NCBI RefSeq assembly: GCF_000953825.1 | Contig: NZ_BBUL01000090.1 | Span: forward strand, 62,001 to 126,000 | Reading direction: 5' to 3' | Source of the DNA: Cellvibrio sp. OA-2007 | Lineage (GTDB): Bacteria; Pseudomonadota; Gammaproteobacteria; Pseudomonadales; Cellvibrionaceae | DNA length: 64,000 bases | In this document: positions 39,433 to 49,478 of the stretch, piece after piece | Layout of the letters: every line of letters begins with the position of its first letter | Position numbering within the stretch: the stretch's first letter is position 1 | Position numbers and translations under genes: made by a program | The notes under the pieces: generated by a model | What the model saw: only the letters and a program-made list of their open reading frames with translations | Databases searched by the model: none | What the model was told of the DNA's origin: nothing

Positions 39433-42400
39433 ATGTTGAAGACCGTACTTATCGCCAACCGTGGAGAAATCGCGGTGCGCATTGCGAAAACGCTGAAAAA
39501 AATGGGCATCGAGTCTGTTGCAGTTTATTCCGATGCCGACCGTAATTCAGCGCACGTCACTGCCTGTGACAAAGCAATTTGCCTCGGCGGTAATACGGCA
39601 GCGGAAAGTTATCTAAAATCCGATTTGATACTCGCCGCTGCCAAAGCAACCGGCGCGCAAGCAATTATTCCCGGCTATGGTTTTCTCTCGGAAAATGCGA
39701 AATTTTGTGAGCAGTGCGAAGCGGAAGGCATTGCCTTTTGCGGTCCAACTCCGGCGCAAATTCGCGAATTTGGTTTAAAGCATACCTCCCGTGAAATCGC
39801 CGAAAAAGCCGGTGTTCCCCTTACCCCTGGAACAGGTTTGTTGGACTCTCTGGAAGAAGCCGTAAGCTCTGCCGCACAACTGGGTTACCCGGTGATGTTA
39901 AAAAGTACCGCCGGCGGTGGTGGCATAGGTTTAACCCGCTGTAATAACGAAGCCGAATTAGTTGCCGCTTACGAAAGCGTAAAACGTTTAGGGCAAAACT
40001 TTTTTAGCGATAGCGGCGTATTTCTCGAGCGTTTTGTCGATAACGCCCGCCACGTAGAAGTACAAATTTTTGGCGATGGACAAGGCAATGTACTCGCACT
40101 CGGCGAACGCGATTGCTCGCTGCAACGCCGTAACCAAAAAGTGGTTGAAGAAACTCCCGCACCGAATTTACCCGCCGCTACCCGCGACAAATTACTCGCC
40201 GCGTCAAAAAGTTTAGGTGAAGCTGTCAATTATCGTTCAGCGGGTACTATTGAATATATTTACGATGCCGCGCGCGATGCGTTTTATTTTTTAGAGGTGA
40301 ACACTCGCCTGCAAGTAGAACATCCGATCACCGAAGCCTGTACCGGAGTAGATTTGGTTGAGTGGATGATTCTCACCGCTGCTGGTACGCCACCGAAATT
40401 AGATATTGAAATCAACCCCAAAGGCGCAGCCATTGAAGTGCGCTTGTACGCCGAAGATCCGGTGCGCGATTTCCAACCATCACCCGGTGTGTTAACCGAT
40501 GTAGTGTTTTCTAAATCGGCGCGCATCGACACCTGGGTCTCCACCGGCACCGAAGTATCGCCCTACTACGATCCGATGATCGCGAAAATTATTGTGTACG
40601 GCACCGATCGCGCCGACGCGATTAACAAAATGAAAACGGCACTGAACGAAACCCGCGCCGCCGGTATAGCCACCAATTTAGACTACCTGCGCCAAATTAT
40701 TGGTTCGGACTTTTTTGGCAGCGGCGATGTCGCCACCAACAAACTCGCAAGCTTTGAATACAGCGCGCCCGTAGTTGAAGTATTGCAACCAGGTACTTAC
40801 ACCAGCGTGCAGGATTACCCCGGCCGTGTTGGTCTGTGGAGCATTGGTGTTCCACCATCAGGCCCAATGGATGACTACGCATTTCGTTTAGCTAACCGCA
40901 TTGTCGGCAACCATGAAAGTGCCGCAGCGCTCGAATACACCATTATCGGACCGAAATTAAAATTCCATCGCGATGCAACTATCGCACTGACCGGTGCAAC
41001 ATCACCGGCAAAAATTGATGGTGAATTAATTCCTTTCTGGCAACCAGTGGCAATTAAAGCCGGACAAGTTTTAGAAGTCGGCAAAGCCGAACAGGGTTGC
41101 CGTGGTTACCTCGCGGTGCGCAATGGTTTTGATGTTCCCGTTTATTTAGGCAGCCGCTCTACGTTTGCACTCGGTCAATTTGGCGGCCATGCAGGTCGCA
41201 CGCTACGCGCAACCGACATGCTACCGATTAGCAATCCGGCGATTGCTGCTTGCACAACTCCTGCTCCGGTTTATGCAGCTGCTGCTGCACCAGTTGAATT
41301 GATCCCCGCCTGTTTTTCAAAAACAGAGAGCCCCAACGAATGGGAAATTGGTGTGCTTTACGGCCCACACGGCGCGCCAGATTTTTTCACCGAAGATGCG
41401 ATTGAAATGTTTTTTTCAACTGCATGGGAAGTGCATTACAACTCCAACCGTTTAGGCATTCGCTTGAATGGCCCCAAACCAACCTGGACGCGCAGCGACG
41501 GCGGTGAAGCCGGTTTGCACCCATCTAATATTCACGATACCGAATACGCGGTGGGTTCGATTAATTTCACTGGCGATATGCCGGTGATTCTCACCAAAGA
41601 CGGCCCCAGCCTCGGCGGATTTGTTTGCCCCGTCACCATCGTAAAAGCGGAACTGTGGAAAGTTGGTCAGGTAAAACCGGGCGATAAAATTCGCTTTAAA
41701 CGGTTAAGTTTTGATGCTGCGCTCGCACTGGAGCTATCAATAGATCGCGCAATTGAAAACTTGAGCGTGCAACCACCAGTGCTACTTGCCCCTATTGTTA
41801 AACCGGAAAATACCATTTCCGATTGCATAGTCGCCGCACTACCACCCGAAGGCAGTCGCCCGCTGGTGAGTTATCGCCAAGCCGGTGACAAATATATTCT
41901 ACTTGAATACGGCGACAACATTCTTGAACTGAGTTTACGCCTGCGGGTTTACGCCTTAATGGAAGCCCTAAAAGCGGCGCCAATTAACGGTGTAATTGAA
42001 TTGTCGCCCGGTGTGCGTTCATTGCAAATTAATTACGACAGTCGCGTTATTCATCAGCGCGATTTAATTAATCAGCTGTTAGTCATTGAAGAAACTCTTG
42101 GCAATGCCCGCGATATTAAAGTGCCGAGCCGTATCGTTTATATGCCTATGGCCTTTGAAGATTCCGCGACGTTAGATGCGGTATCCCGCTATCGCCAATC
42201 AGTGCGCGACACTGCACCTTGGTTGCCAAGCAACACCGAATTTATGCGTCGCATTAATGGTCTGGATTCCATCGAACAAGTTAAACAAACCCTGTTTGAT
42301 GCGAGCTACATGGTGCTCGGTTTAGGCGATGTTTATCTCGGTGCGCCCTGCGCGGTACCGGTTGACCCGCGTCATCGCTTGCTCACTTCTAAATACAATC

Positions 42401-43071
42401 CAGCGCGCACTTATACAGCTGAAGGCACGGTTGGCATCGGCGGTGTGTACATGTGCATTTACGGCATGGATTCACCCGGCGGTTACCAACTGGTAGGGCG
42501 CACTCTGCCGATCTGGAATAAGTTTTTGAAAAATCCCATTTTCAAAGATGGCGAACCCTGGCTACTGAAATTTTTTGATCGCGTGCGCTACTACGAAGTG
42601 ACGGAGGAAGAATTAACGGCGCAGCGCGAAGCCTTTCGCGAAGGTCGTTTAAGCCTGCGCATTGAAGAGGATTACTTCTGTCTCGCCGAACACGAACAAT
42701 TTCTGCAAGACAACGCCGCGAGCATCGCCGAATTTAAAGCCAAACAGCAAACTGCATTCACTAAAGAAGTAGCGCTCTGGCAAGCCGATGAAGAAAAACA
42801 AGTTGATGCCGCACTGCAAGTCAAAACTTCCACTGGCCCAATTGAAGTCGATGGCCACGCAGTGACTGCCGACATCAGCGGCAATATTTGGAAATTGTTG
42901 GTTGAACCGGGCCAATTAGTTGAAATTGACCAGCCATTGTTAATTGTTGAAGCAATGAAAATGGAATTTTCTGTTTATGCCGATCGCGCTGCAAAAGTCA
43001 GCGCAATTCACTGCTCGCCAGGCAAGCAAGTGAATGCGGGTGATTTGTTGCTGGTGCTTGAGGAAGATTGA
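39433..43071 (+). CDS. uca: Urea carboxylase (biotin-dependent)
   Basis: The 1212-residue enzyme carboxylates urea to allophanate using ATP, bicarbonate and biotin. Order: biotin carboxylase (about 1-450; ANRGEIAVRIAKTL, STAGGGGIGL), carboxyltransferase halves of the KipA/KipI type (about 460-790 and 800-1030), and a C-terminal biotin carrier with VEAMKMEF, where the Lys is biotinylated. The length is standard for bacterial urea carboxylase. CGGAGAAG precedes the ATG. A separate allophanate hydrolase gene (rather than a fused DUR1,2 type) sits just upstream. Confidence 0.97.
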   Translation: MLKTVLIANRGEIAVRIAKTLKKMGIESVAVYSDADRNSAHVTACDKAICLGGNTAAESYLKSDLILAAAKATGAQAIIPGYGFLSENAKFCEQCEAEGIAFCGPTPAQIREFGLKHTSREIAEKAGVPLTPGTGLLDSLEEAVSSAAQLGYPVMLKSTAGGGGIGLTRCNNEAELVAAYESVKRLGQNFFSDSGVFLERFVDNARHVEVQIFGDGQGNVLALGERDCSLQRRNQKVVEETPAPNLPAATRDKLLAASKSLGEAVNYRSAGTIEYIYDAARDAFYFLEVNTRLQVEHPITEACTGVDLVEWMILTAAGTPPKLDIEINPKGAAIEVRLYAEDPVRDFQPSPGVLTDVVFSKSARIDTWVSTGTEVSPYYDPMIAKIIVYGTDRADAINKMKTALNETRAAGIATNLDYLRQIIGSDFFGSGDVATNKLASFEYSAPVVEVLQPGTYTSVQDYPGRVGLWSIGVPPSGPMDDYAFRLANRIVGNHESAAALEYTIIGPKLKFHRDATIALTGATSPAKIDGELIPFWQPVAIKAGQVLEVGKAEQGCRGYLAVRNGFDVPVYLGSRSTFALGQFGGHAGRTLRATDMLPISNPAIAACTTPAPVYAAAAAPVELIPACFSKTESPNEWEIGVLYGPHGAPDFFTEDAIEMFFSTAWEVHYNSNRLGIRLNGPKPTWTRSDGGEAGLHPSNIHDTEYAVGSINFTGDMPVILTKDGPSLGGFVCPVTIVKAELWKVGQVKPGDKIRFKRLSFDAALALELSIDRAIENLSVQPPVLLAPIVKPENTISDCIVAALPPEGSRPLVSYRQAGDKYILLEYGDNILELSLRLRVYALMEALKAAPINGVIELSPGVRSLQINYDSRVIHQRDLINQLLVIEETLGNARDIKVPSRIVYMPMAFEDSATLDAVSRYRQSVRDTAPWLPSNTEFMRRINGLDSIEQVKQTLFDASYMVLGLGDVYLGAPCAVPVDPRHRLLTSKYNPARTYTAEGTVGIGGVYMCIYGMDSPGGYQLVGRTLPIWNKFLKNPIFKDGEPWLLKFFDRVRYYEVTEEELTAQREAFREGRLSLRIEEDYFCLAEHEQFLQDNAASIAEFKAKQQTAFTKEVALWQADEEKQVDAALQVKTSTGPIEVDGHAVTADISGNIWKLLVEPGQLVEIDQPLLIVEAMKMEFSVYADRAAKVSAIHCSPGKQVNAGDLLLVLEED

Positions 43072-43084
43072 TTGAATTAAGAAT

Positions 43085-43190
43085 GTAGGTTGGCGGTGAA
43101 GAACGAACCCCAACACAAGCAACGCGGAAAATTTGAACATTATCATGTTGGGGTTCGCAAGCTCACCCTGCGCTGGCCGCCACAACCTAC
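43085..43190. repeat. REP-like palindromic element between uca and the GntR gene
   Basis: The left arm (GTAGGTTGGCGGTGAAG.. then ACGAACCCCAACA) and right arm (TGTTGGGGTTCGC.. then CACAACCTAC) are inverted copies of each other around a loop of about 30 bases. The same arm sequence recurs in the urtB-urtC spacer. It fits the class of short intergenic palindromic repeats (REP/MITE-like). It lies 14 bases after the uca stop. Confidence 0.8.
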
Positions 43191-43199
43191 GGTAAAAAC

Positions 43200-43910
43200 A
43201 TGAAACTAATCAAACACGACAAGACCAAAAAAAAAGTTGAAGAACCTCGGGTGAATTTAACCGAGCGAATTTATCAAACCATTAAGGACGATATTTTTTC
43301 ATTTCGCTTATTGCCTGGCGACCGATTTAGCGAAAACGAAATCGCCGAGCGTGTTGCCGCCAGCAGAACACCGGTGCGTGAGGCACTGGCAAGATTGCAG
43401 CGCGAAGGGTTTGTCGATGTCTCTTTTCGCAGCGGCTGGCAAGTAAAACCGTTTGATTTTATGAAATTTGAACAGCTCTACGATGTACGCATCATTTTGG
43501 AATTGGCTGCAGTTAAAAAACTGTGCGAAATGGAGCCGGCACCGAATTTGGAAGATTTAAAACGCATCTGGTTAGTAAAACCAGAAGAGCGTTTGGAAGA
43601 TGGGCCGAGTGTGTGTGCATTGGATGAACGCTTCCACGAACAACTGGTGGAGGCGACTGGTAATGTAGAAATGGCGCGCATTCACCATGAAATTACCGAA
43701 CGGCTGCGCATAGTGCGGCGCATTGACTTTACCCAGAGCAATCGTATTGAAGCCACTTACGATGAACACGCCAAAATCCTGCGCACCATTATGGAAAGAC
43801 GTGCGGAAGAGGTAAAAAGCTATTTAAAAACTCATATAGAAGCGAGTAAATCTGAAGTGCGAAAAATTACGTTGCACATGCTCTACGAAGCGCAGCAGCA
43901 ACACCCTTAG
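43200..43910 (+). CDS. GntR-family (FCD) transcriptional regulator
   Basis: The 236-residue protein has an N-terminal winged HTH (LTERIYQTIKDDIFSFRLLPGDRFSENEIAERVAASRTPVREALARLQREGFV) and a C-terminal helical FCD domain with effector-binding Asp/His positions. Set between urea carboxylase and the urea transporter, it is the probable regulator of urea use. Effector and operator are not known; the palindrome at 37550 is a candidate site. Confidence 0.92.
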   Translation: MKLIKHDKTKKKVEEPRVNLTERIYQTIKDDIFSFRLLPGDRFSENEIAERVAASRTPVREALARLQREGFVDVSFRSGWQVKPFDFMKFEQLYDVRIILELAAVKKLCEMEPAPNLEDLKRIWLVKPEERLEDGPSVCALDERFHEQLVEATGNVEMARIHHEITERLRIVRRIDFTQSNRIEATYDEHAKILRTIMERRAEEVKSYLKTHIEASKSEVRKITLHMLYEAQQQHP

Positions 43911-43930
43911 TTTTCAACTTAGAGTGACAA

Positions 43931-43959
43931 CACAGCGATGCGTGAAGCACATCGCTGTG
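43931..43959. repeat. Perfect 10-bp inverted repeat after the GntR gene
   Basis: CACAGCGATG and CATCGCTGTG pair fully around a 9-base loop, 20 bases after the GntR stop. There is no U-run, so intrinsic termination is doubtful; it may protect a transcript end or bind a protein. The rest of the 179-base spacer must hold the urtA promoter; I see no clear sigma-54 site there. Confidence 0.5.
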
Positions 43960-44089
43960 ATTAGGGAAGAAAATGTGTCGCCCACGATTAGCGTTAAAAG
44001 TGTTACCGGAAAAATGGTGTTAATACAAATCTATAAGCACCACTGATTTAAACCACTGAGTCATTTAAAACCATCTAGGAGAAAGACCC

Positions 44090-45388
44090 ATGAAGCTGAA
44101 GAAAATAGCAAAACATGTCGGGGCACTCGGTATCGCCTGTGGCTTAAGCATCGCATCATTTAGCGCGGCAGCTGCAGATACGATCAAAGTAGGTGTACTG
44201 CACTCACTGTCCGGCACTATGGCCATTTCAGAAACCACCCTGAAAGACACCATGCTGATGTTAATCGAAGAGCAAAACAAAAAAGGCGGTTTGCTTGGTA
44301 AAAAACTGGAAGCAGTAGTTGTTGACCCTGCGTCCAACTGGCCACTGTTCGCGGAAAAAACCCGTGAGCTGTTAACCAAAGATAAAGTCGCAGCAATCTT
44401 CGGTTGCTGGACCTCTGTTTCGCGCAAATCTGTGCTGCCTGTTATCGAAGAATTAAACGGCGTACTGTTTTACCCAGTGCAATACGAAGGTGAAGAGTCT
44501 TCACGCAACGTGTTTTACACCGGCGCAGCGCCCAACCAACAAGCAATTCCAGCCGTTGATTACTTGATGAAAGATATGAAAGTAAAACGCTGGGTATTGG
44601 CCGGTACTGACTATGTTTATCCACGTACCACCAACAAAATTCTTGAAGCTTACTTGATGGCCAAAGGCGTAGCAAAAGAAGACATCATGATTAACTACAC
44701 TCCTTTCGGTCATTCCGATTGGCAAAACATTGTGTCTGATATCAAACGTTTTGGTTCAGCCGGTAAAAAGACAGCGGTAGTGTCTACCATCAACGGCGAT
44801 GCCAACGTGCCTTTCTACCGTGAACTGGGCAACCAAAAAGTAACAGCCGAAGATATCCCTGTTGTTGCCTTCTCTGTTGGTGAAGAAGAACTTTCTGGTA
44901 TTGATACCAAACCATTGGTTGGCCACTTAGCGGCATGGAACTATTTCATGAGCGAAGATAATCCAGCGAACGCAGCATTTATCAAACAATGGAAAGCGTT
45001 TATCAAAAATGACAAGCGTGTAACCAATGACCCAATGGAAGCGCATTACATTGGTTTCAACATGTGGGTAAAAGCAGTTGAGAAAGCAGGCACTACCGAT
45101 ACCGATAAGGTGGTTGATGCAATCATCGGCATTGAAGCACCTAACCTGACTGGCGGCATGAGCAAAATGTTGCCGAACCACCACATCACCAAGCCAGTAT
45201 TGATTGGTGAAATTCAAGAAGACGGCCAATTCCTCACTGTTTCTCAAACCGATGGTTTGGTTCCAGGCGATGCATGGTCTGACTTCCTTGAAGGCTCAAA
45301 AGATTTGGAATCTGACTGGATCAAATTGAAGTGCGGTAACTACAACACCAAAACCAAAAAATGTTTAGGTGCTGCAGCTGCGCAATAA
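44090..45388 (+). CDS. urtA: Urea ABC transporter substrate-binding protein
   Basis: The 432-residue protein has a Sec signal peptide (cleavage near AAA-DTIKV) and the UrtA fold signature: VGVLHSLSGTMAISE, FGCWTSVSRKSVLPV, NGVLFYPVQYEGEESS. It binds urea in the periplasm for the UrtBCDE transporter. TAGGAGA precedes the ATG. A REP-like element separates it from urtB, which may raise its level above the membrane parts. Confidence 0.97.
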   Translation: MKLKKIAKHVGALGIACGLSIASFSAAAADTIKVGVLHSLSGTMAISETTLKDTMLMLIEEQNKKGGLLGKKLEAVVVDPASNWPLFAEKTRELLTKDKVAAIFGCWTSVSRKSVLPVIEELNGVLFYPVQYEGEESSRNVFYTGAAPNQQAIPAVDYLMKDMKVKRWVLAGTDYVYPRTTNKILEAYLMAKGVAKEDIMINYTPFGHSDWQNIVSDIKRFGSAGKKTAVVSTINGDANVPFYRELGNQKVTAEDIPVVAFSVGEEELSGIDTKPLVGHLAAWNYFMSEDNPANAAFIKQWKAFIKNDKRVTNDPMEAHYIGFNMWVKAVEKAGTTDTDKVVDAIIGIEAPNLTGGMSKMLPNHHITKPVLIGEIQEDGQFLTVSQTDGLVPGDAWSDFLEGSKDLESDWIKLKCGNYNTKTKKCLGAAAAQ

Positions 45389-45403
45389 TTATTGATTTAA
45401 TCC

Positions 45404-45557
45404 GTAGGGTGGGTGGAGCCTAAGGCGACAAAAATTAGGAAATTTTTGCACAACTTTAGGCTGCCCGAAGGGCGAGTGTCAGGGATGATACGAGTGCTAC
45501 CCACCATTACAGAACACAGAAAATTATCGGGTATCGCTTTCGCTCCACCCAACTTAC
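45404..45557. repeat. REP-like palindromic element between urtA and urtB
   Basis: The arms GTAGGGTGGGTGGAGC and CGCTCCACCCAACTTAC are nearly complementary ends of a 154-base element in the spacer. The type differs slightly from the two other REP-like elements of this locus. It begins 16 bases after the urtA stop and ends about 50 bases before urtB, so it lies inside the transcript if the operon is continuous. Confidence 0.7.
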
Positions 45558-45610
45558 AAAACTATAAATTTCATCTCCTATTTTTAATTTGTTTTAACCG
45601 AGACACGATT

Positions 45611-47296
45611 ATGCGAAACCAAACGCCGCTATTTGGAAGATGGCAAGTGCAATTGATACTACTGCTATCACTGTGCTGTTCAGCTTCGGTTTTTGCACAA
45701 GATGCTGAGATCAGCACAACAGCTGCAGCCATAGATACTGCCCCCACAGAAGCCCTCGCTACCACGGCGCCAGAATTTGATACTCTAGTCAAAGCTCTCA
45801 CCCAAGGCAGTTTACCCAAACGTGCACAAACCGCTAAAAAATTAGGCCAGCTCGACGACCCGCGCGTAATCCCTATTATCACCGCCTTACAACAAGGCAG
45901 CCTCTATGCCGAAAAATCCGTTGACCCGCTCGTTGCCATTAGCGATAACGCAGGCAATTATGTCAATGCACTCAATGGCGAAAAAATTCCGGCAACTCAA
46001 GCAGAACCCTTAAAGCGTGTACCAATCAACAACACCATGCGCTCCCAATTACGCACTCTGCTCGCCAGTTTAAATTTGAATGATAAAAAACCCGCGGTGC
46101 GTTTAAACGCGGTTAACCGCATGATTGCCGACGGTGTCGATGAAGACACTATTGCACTATTACAAGAACGGCAAAAAACCGAACCCAATGAAGATGTACG
46201 CGATGCAATTACCACCGCATTTGCGCTAATGAATTTGCAAAGTGAAAAGGCATCGGTGCGTATTGATGCCATCGCCGTTTTACGTGGCAGCCTGCAACAA
46301 GAAGTGCGCTCTGCCCTGTTGGATATCGCCAATAACGACAGCGACATCAAAGTAAAACAACAAGCACAATTTGCGCTTGATTCAATTGAAGATCGCATTT
46401 CTGCATTTCGTTTAACCGAAAATATTTTCTTTGGTTTGAGTTTAGGTTCAGTACTATTGCTCTCGGCCATCGGCCTCTCTATTACCTTTGGGGTAATGGG
46501 TGTGATTAATATGGCACACGGCGAATTGATGATGATCGGCGCCTATGTGACTTGGGTAGTGCAACAATTATTTCCCAATCAAATCGCCTACAGTTTAATG
46601 ATCGCCATTCCCTCCGCGTTTATTGTCGCGGGGCTAGTGGGTATCGCTATCGAGCGCGGCGTAATTCGCTTTTTATACGGCCGACCACTGGAAACTCTGC
46701 TCGCCACCTTTGGTATTAGTTTGATTTTACAGCAAGCCGCACGCAGTATTTTTTCACCGCTTAATCGCGCGGTGGAATTGCCTGAGTGGATGAGCGGCTC
46801 ACTGGTCATTAACCCGGTGCTCTCCATCACCTACAACCGTTTGTATATTTTTATCTTCGGTTTGATCGTATTTTTTGCATTGCTCGCGATTCTTAAAAAA
46901 ACCTCGCTCGGTTTAAAAGTGCGCGCCGTATCGCAAAACCGCGCTATGGCACGTGCAGTAGGTGTACGCGCAAGCTGGGTAGATGCAATGACCTTTGGTT
47001 TGGGTTCGGGCATTGCCGGTATCGCCGGAGTTGCGCTGTCACAGTTAACTAACGTCGGCCCCAACCTCGGTCAGGCTTACATTATCGATTCGTTTATGGT
47101 GGTGGTATTTGGCGGTGTGGGTAACTTGTGGGGCACACTCGTAGGCGCTATGGGGCTGGGCATTATCAATAAATTTTTAGAGCCCTATGCCGGTGCAGTA
47201 CTCGCCAAAGTATTGGTATTGGTGCTGTTAATTCTCTTTATTCAAAAACGCCCCAAAGGAATTTTCCCGCAAAAAGGTCGCGCGGCGGCGGATTAA
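45611..47296 (+). CDS. urtB: Urea ABC transporter permease UrtB
   Basis: The 561-residue protein has a signal sequence, an N-terminal extracytoplasmic helical-repeat region (about 25-265; repeated DDPRVIPIITAL-like units) found in UrtB, and then eight or so membrane helices of the LivH type (about 270-555). I chose the ATG at 45611 (MRNQTPLFGRW), because the longer reading from 45413 runs through the REP-like element. With UrtC it forms the membrane channel of the urea importer. Confidence 0.95.
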   Translation: MRNQTPLFGRWQVQLILLLSLCCSASVFAQDAEISTTAAAIDTAPTEALATTAPEFDTLVKALTQGSLPKRAQTAKKLGQLDDPRVIPIITALQQGSLYAEKSVDPLVAISDNAGNYVNALNGEKIPATQAEPLKRVPINNTMRSQLRTLLASLNLNDKKPAVRLNAVNRMIADGVDEDTIALLQERQKTEPNEDVRDAITTAFALMNLQSEKASVRIDAIAVLRGSLQQEVRSALLDIANNDSDIKVKQQAQFALDSIEDRISAFRLTENIFFGLSLGSVLLLSAIGLSITFGVMGVINMAHGELMMIGAYVTWVVQQLFPNQIAYSLMIAIPSAFIVAGLVGIAIERGVIRFLYGRPLETLLATFGISLILQQAARSIFSPLNRAVELPEWMSGSLVINPVLSITYNRLYIFIFGLIVFFALLAILKKTSLGLKVRAVSQNRAMARAVGVRASWVDAMTFGLGSGIAGIAGVALSQLTNVGPNLGQAYIIDSFMVVVFGGVGNLWGTLVGAMGLGIINKFLEPYAGAVLAKVLVLVLLILFIQKRPKGIFPQKGRAAAD

Positions 47297-47309
47297 CTTG
47301 CGGCGCGTT

Positions 47310-47455
47310 GTAGGTTGGTGGTGAGCTTGCGAACCCCAACATTCACATTTGCAAAACGCACACTGCCAGAATCGAGAAAAACACAACGCCTATTATTGAT
47401 TTTGGTTTATACGGATAGATGGTCATGTTGGGGTTCGTTCCTCACCCCAACCTAC
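47310..47455. repeat. REP-like palindromic element between urtB and urtC
   Basis: The arms GTAGGTTGGTGGTGAG.. (with CGAACCCCAACA) and TGTTGGGGTTCG.. (with CACCCCAACCTAC) are inverted copies around a loop of about 80 bases. They closely match the element at 43085-43190. It fills most of the 186-base spacer. Confidence 0.82.
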
Positions 47456-47482
47456 GCAACCAATAATTGAGAGACTTATTTA

Positions 47483-48634
47483 ATGTTAACTCAACGTTTA
47501 TTACTCAGTGATCGCGGCGGCATGATTGTACTGGGGCTGGTATTAATCGCCATGGTGCTGGTGCCAGTATGTAATCTCTTAATTCCAGAGACCTCATCAC
47601 TGCACATATCCACCTTCATGGTGACCCTGCTCGGTAAATTTTTATGTTACGCGCTGCTCGCGCTGGCAGTGGATTTAATCTGGGGTTACTGCGGAATTCT
47701 ATCACTCGGTCACGGCGCCTTTTTTGCGCTGGGCGGTTATGCGATGGGTATGTATTTAATGCGTCAAATCGGCCCGCGCGGTCAATATGGCGACCCATTG
47801 CTGCCTGATTTTATGGTGTTTTTAAACTGGAGTGAATTACCTTGGTATTGGCAGGGTTTTGATATGTTCTGGTTTGCCATGCTGATGGTAATTGTAATAC
47901 CCGGTTTGCTTGCATTTGTGTTTGGCTGGCTCGCATTCCGCTCGCGCGTAACTGGCGTGTACTTTTCAATTATCACCCAGGCGCTGACTTACGCCCTGCT
48001 GTTGGCATTTTTTCGCAATGAAATGGGTTTTGGTGGCAACAATGGTTTGACCGATTTTAAAGATATTTTGGGTTTCCCCATCGCCGCCGATGGCACACGC
48101 ATATCCTTATTTTTAGCCTCAGGATTTATGCTAATTATCGCCTACATCGCCTGCCGTTACATTGTGACCTCGCGTATGGGGAAAATTATTGTATCGATCC
48201 GCGATGCCGAAACACGCACCCGCTTCTGCGGTTACAAAGTGGAATCCTACAAACTTTGGTTATTTGTTTTTTCGGCGGTGCTTGCCGGTATCGCTGGCGC
48301 ACTCTATGTGCCGCAAGTGGGTATTATTAACCCCGGTGAATTTTCACCACTCAACTCGATTGAATTAGTGGTGTGGGTCGCAACCGGCGGACGCGGCACA
48401 TTGTTTGGGGCAATTGTCGGTGCTTTTACTGTTAACTACGGCAAAACCATTTTCACCTCATACTCACCCGAGACTTGGTTATTTGCCTTGGGCGCACTGT
48501 TTGTGATTGTCACCCTAATATTGCCCAATGGTTTAGTCGGCCTGTTTAAACGCAATAAAAAAACACCTACTGAAAATACCGTTACCGCGGTTGAAAGCAA
48601 AACCGAAACCGCTGCAACCAAGGAGACGGTGTAA
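47483..48634 (+). CDS. urtC: Urea ABC transporter permease UrtC
   Basis: The 383-residue LivM-type permease has about nine hydrophobic helices and characteristic segments (YCGILSLGHGAFFALGGYAMGMYLM, RDAETRTRFCGY, WVATGGRGTLFGAIVGAF). It pairs with UrtB. Its stop overlaps the ATG of urtD, so the two are translationally coupled. Confidence 0.96.
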   Translation: MLTQRLLLSDRGGMIVLGLVLIAMVLVPVCNLLIPETSSLHISTFMVTLLGKFLCYALLALAVDLIWGYCGILSLGHGAFFALGGYAMGMYLMRQIGPRGQYGDPLLPDFMVFLNWSELPWYWQGFDMFWFAMLMVIVIPGLLAFVFGWLAFRSRVTGVYFSIITQALTYALLLAFFRNEMGFGGNNGLTDFKDILGFPIAADGTRISLFLASGFMLIIAYIACRYIVTSRMGKIIVSIRDAETRTRFCGYKVESYKLWLFVFSAVLAGIAGALYVPQVGIINPGEFSPLNSIELVVWVATGGRGTLFGAIVGAFTVNYGKTIFTSYSPETWLFALGALFVIVTLILPNGLVGLFKRNKKTPTENTVTAVESKTETAATKETV

Positions 48635-49446
48635 TGAATATTTTTTCGCAAGCACGCCGCACACTCGGGCAACCCGATCCTAATTTTGGCGCGCCGCTGG
48701 ATACCACCAAAGGCACCATTTTGTACGTGGAAGGCATCAGTGTGAGTTTTGATGGTTTCCGCGCGCTCAATAATTTAAACCTCTACATCAATGAAGGTGA
48801 ATTGCGCTGCATTATCGGCCCCAACGGCGCAGGCAAAACCACCATGATGGATGTGATCACCGGCAAAACCAAACCGGATGAAGGCAGTGTTTATTTTGGC
48901 CAACAAATTAATTTGCTGGAATTATCTGAACATCAAATCGCTCGCGGTGGTATCGGCAGAAAATTTCAAAAGCCCACCATCTTTGAAGCATTGAGTGTGT
49001 ACGAAAATCTGGAGTTGGCCACCGCCGCCGATAAACGTGTGTGGTGGACACTCACACAACAACTTAACAGCGCACAGAAATACCGTATCGATGAAGTGCT
49101 GCTGCAAATAGGCTTGGCCGAACTGCGCCATAAAGATGCTGGTGCGCTGTCTCACGGCCAAAAACAATGGCTGGAAATTGGCATGTTGCTGATGCAAAAC
49201 CCGCGTGTATTGTTAGTCGATGAGCCGGTTGCTGGGATGACCGGTGAAGAAACCGAAAAAACCGCTGAGCTGTTAGTGTCACTCGCTGGCGATCACTCGG
49301 TGATTGTGGTGGAACACGATATGAAATTCGTGCGCTCTATCGCACGCAAGGTCACGGTATTGCATCAAGGCTCGGTATTAACCGAAGGCACTATGGATCA
49401 GGTACAAAATGATCCAAAAGTGATTGAAGTCTACCTTGGTGAATAA
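48634..49446 (+). CDS. urtD: Urea ABC transporter ATP-binding protein UrtD
   Basis: The 270-residue ATPase has Walker A GPNGAGKTT, the ABC signature LSHGQKQWLEIGMLL and Walker B VLLVDEPVAG, with the branched-chain-type layout of UrtD/LivG. It hydrolyses ATP to drive urea import. Confidence 0.96.
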   Translation: MNIFSQARRTLGQPDPNFGAPLDTTKGTILYVEGISVSFDGFRALNNLNLYINEGELRCIIGPNGAGKTTMMDVITGKTKPDEGSVYFGQQINLLELSEHQIARGGIGRKFQKPTIFEALSVYENLELATAADKRVWWTLTQQLNSAQKYRIDEVLLQIGLAELRHKDAGALSHGQKQWLEIGMLLMQNPRVLLVDEPVAGMTGEETEKTAELLVSLAGDHSVIVVEHDMKFVRSIARKVTVLHQGSVLTEGTMDQVQNDPKVIEVYLGE

Positions 49447-49478
49447 CAGCCAGCGAATAACATCGGGATAAATACATC

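Noticed and set aside
43911-44089. Sigma-54 promoter before urtA
   Set aside because: I searched for GG-N10-GC with flanking consensus and found no acceptable match.
45413-45610. 66-residue upstream extension of UrtB
   Set aside because: It would be translated from the REP-like element; a normal signal sequence begins at the ATG at 45611.
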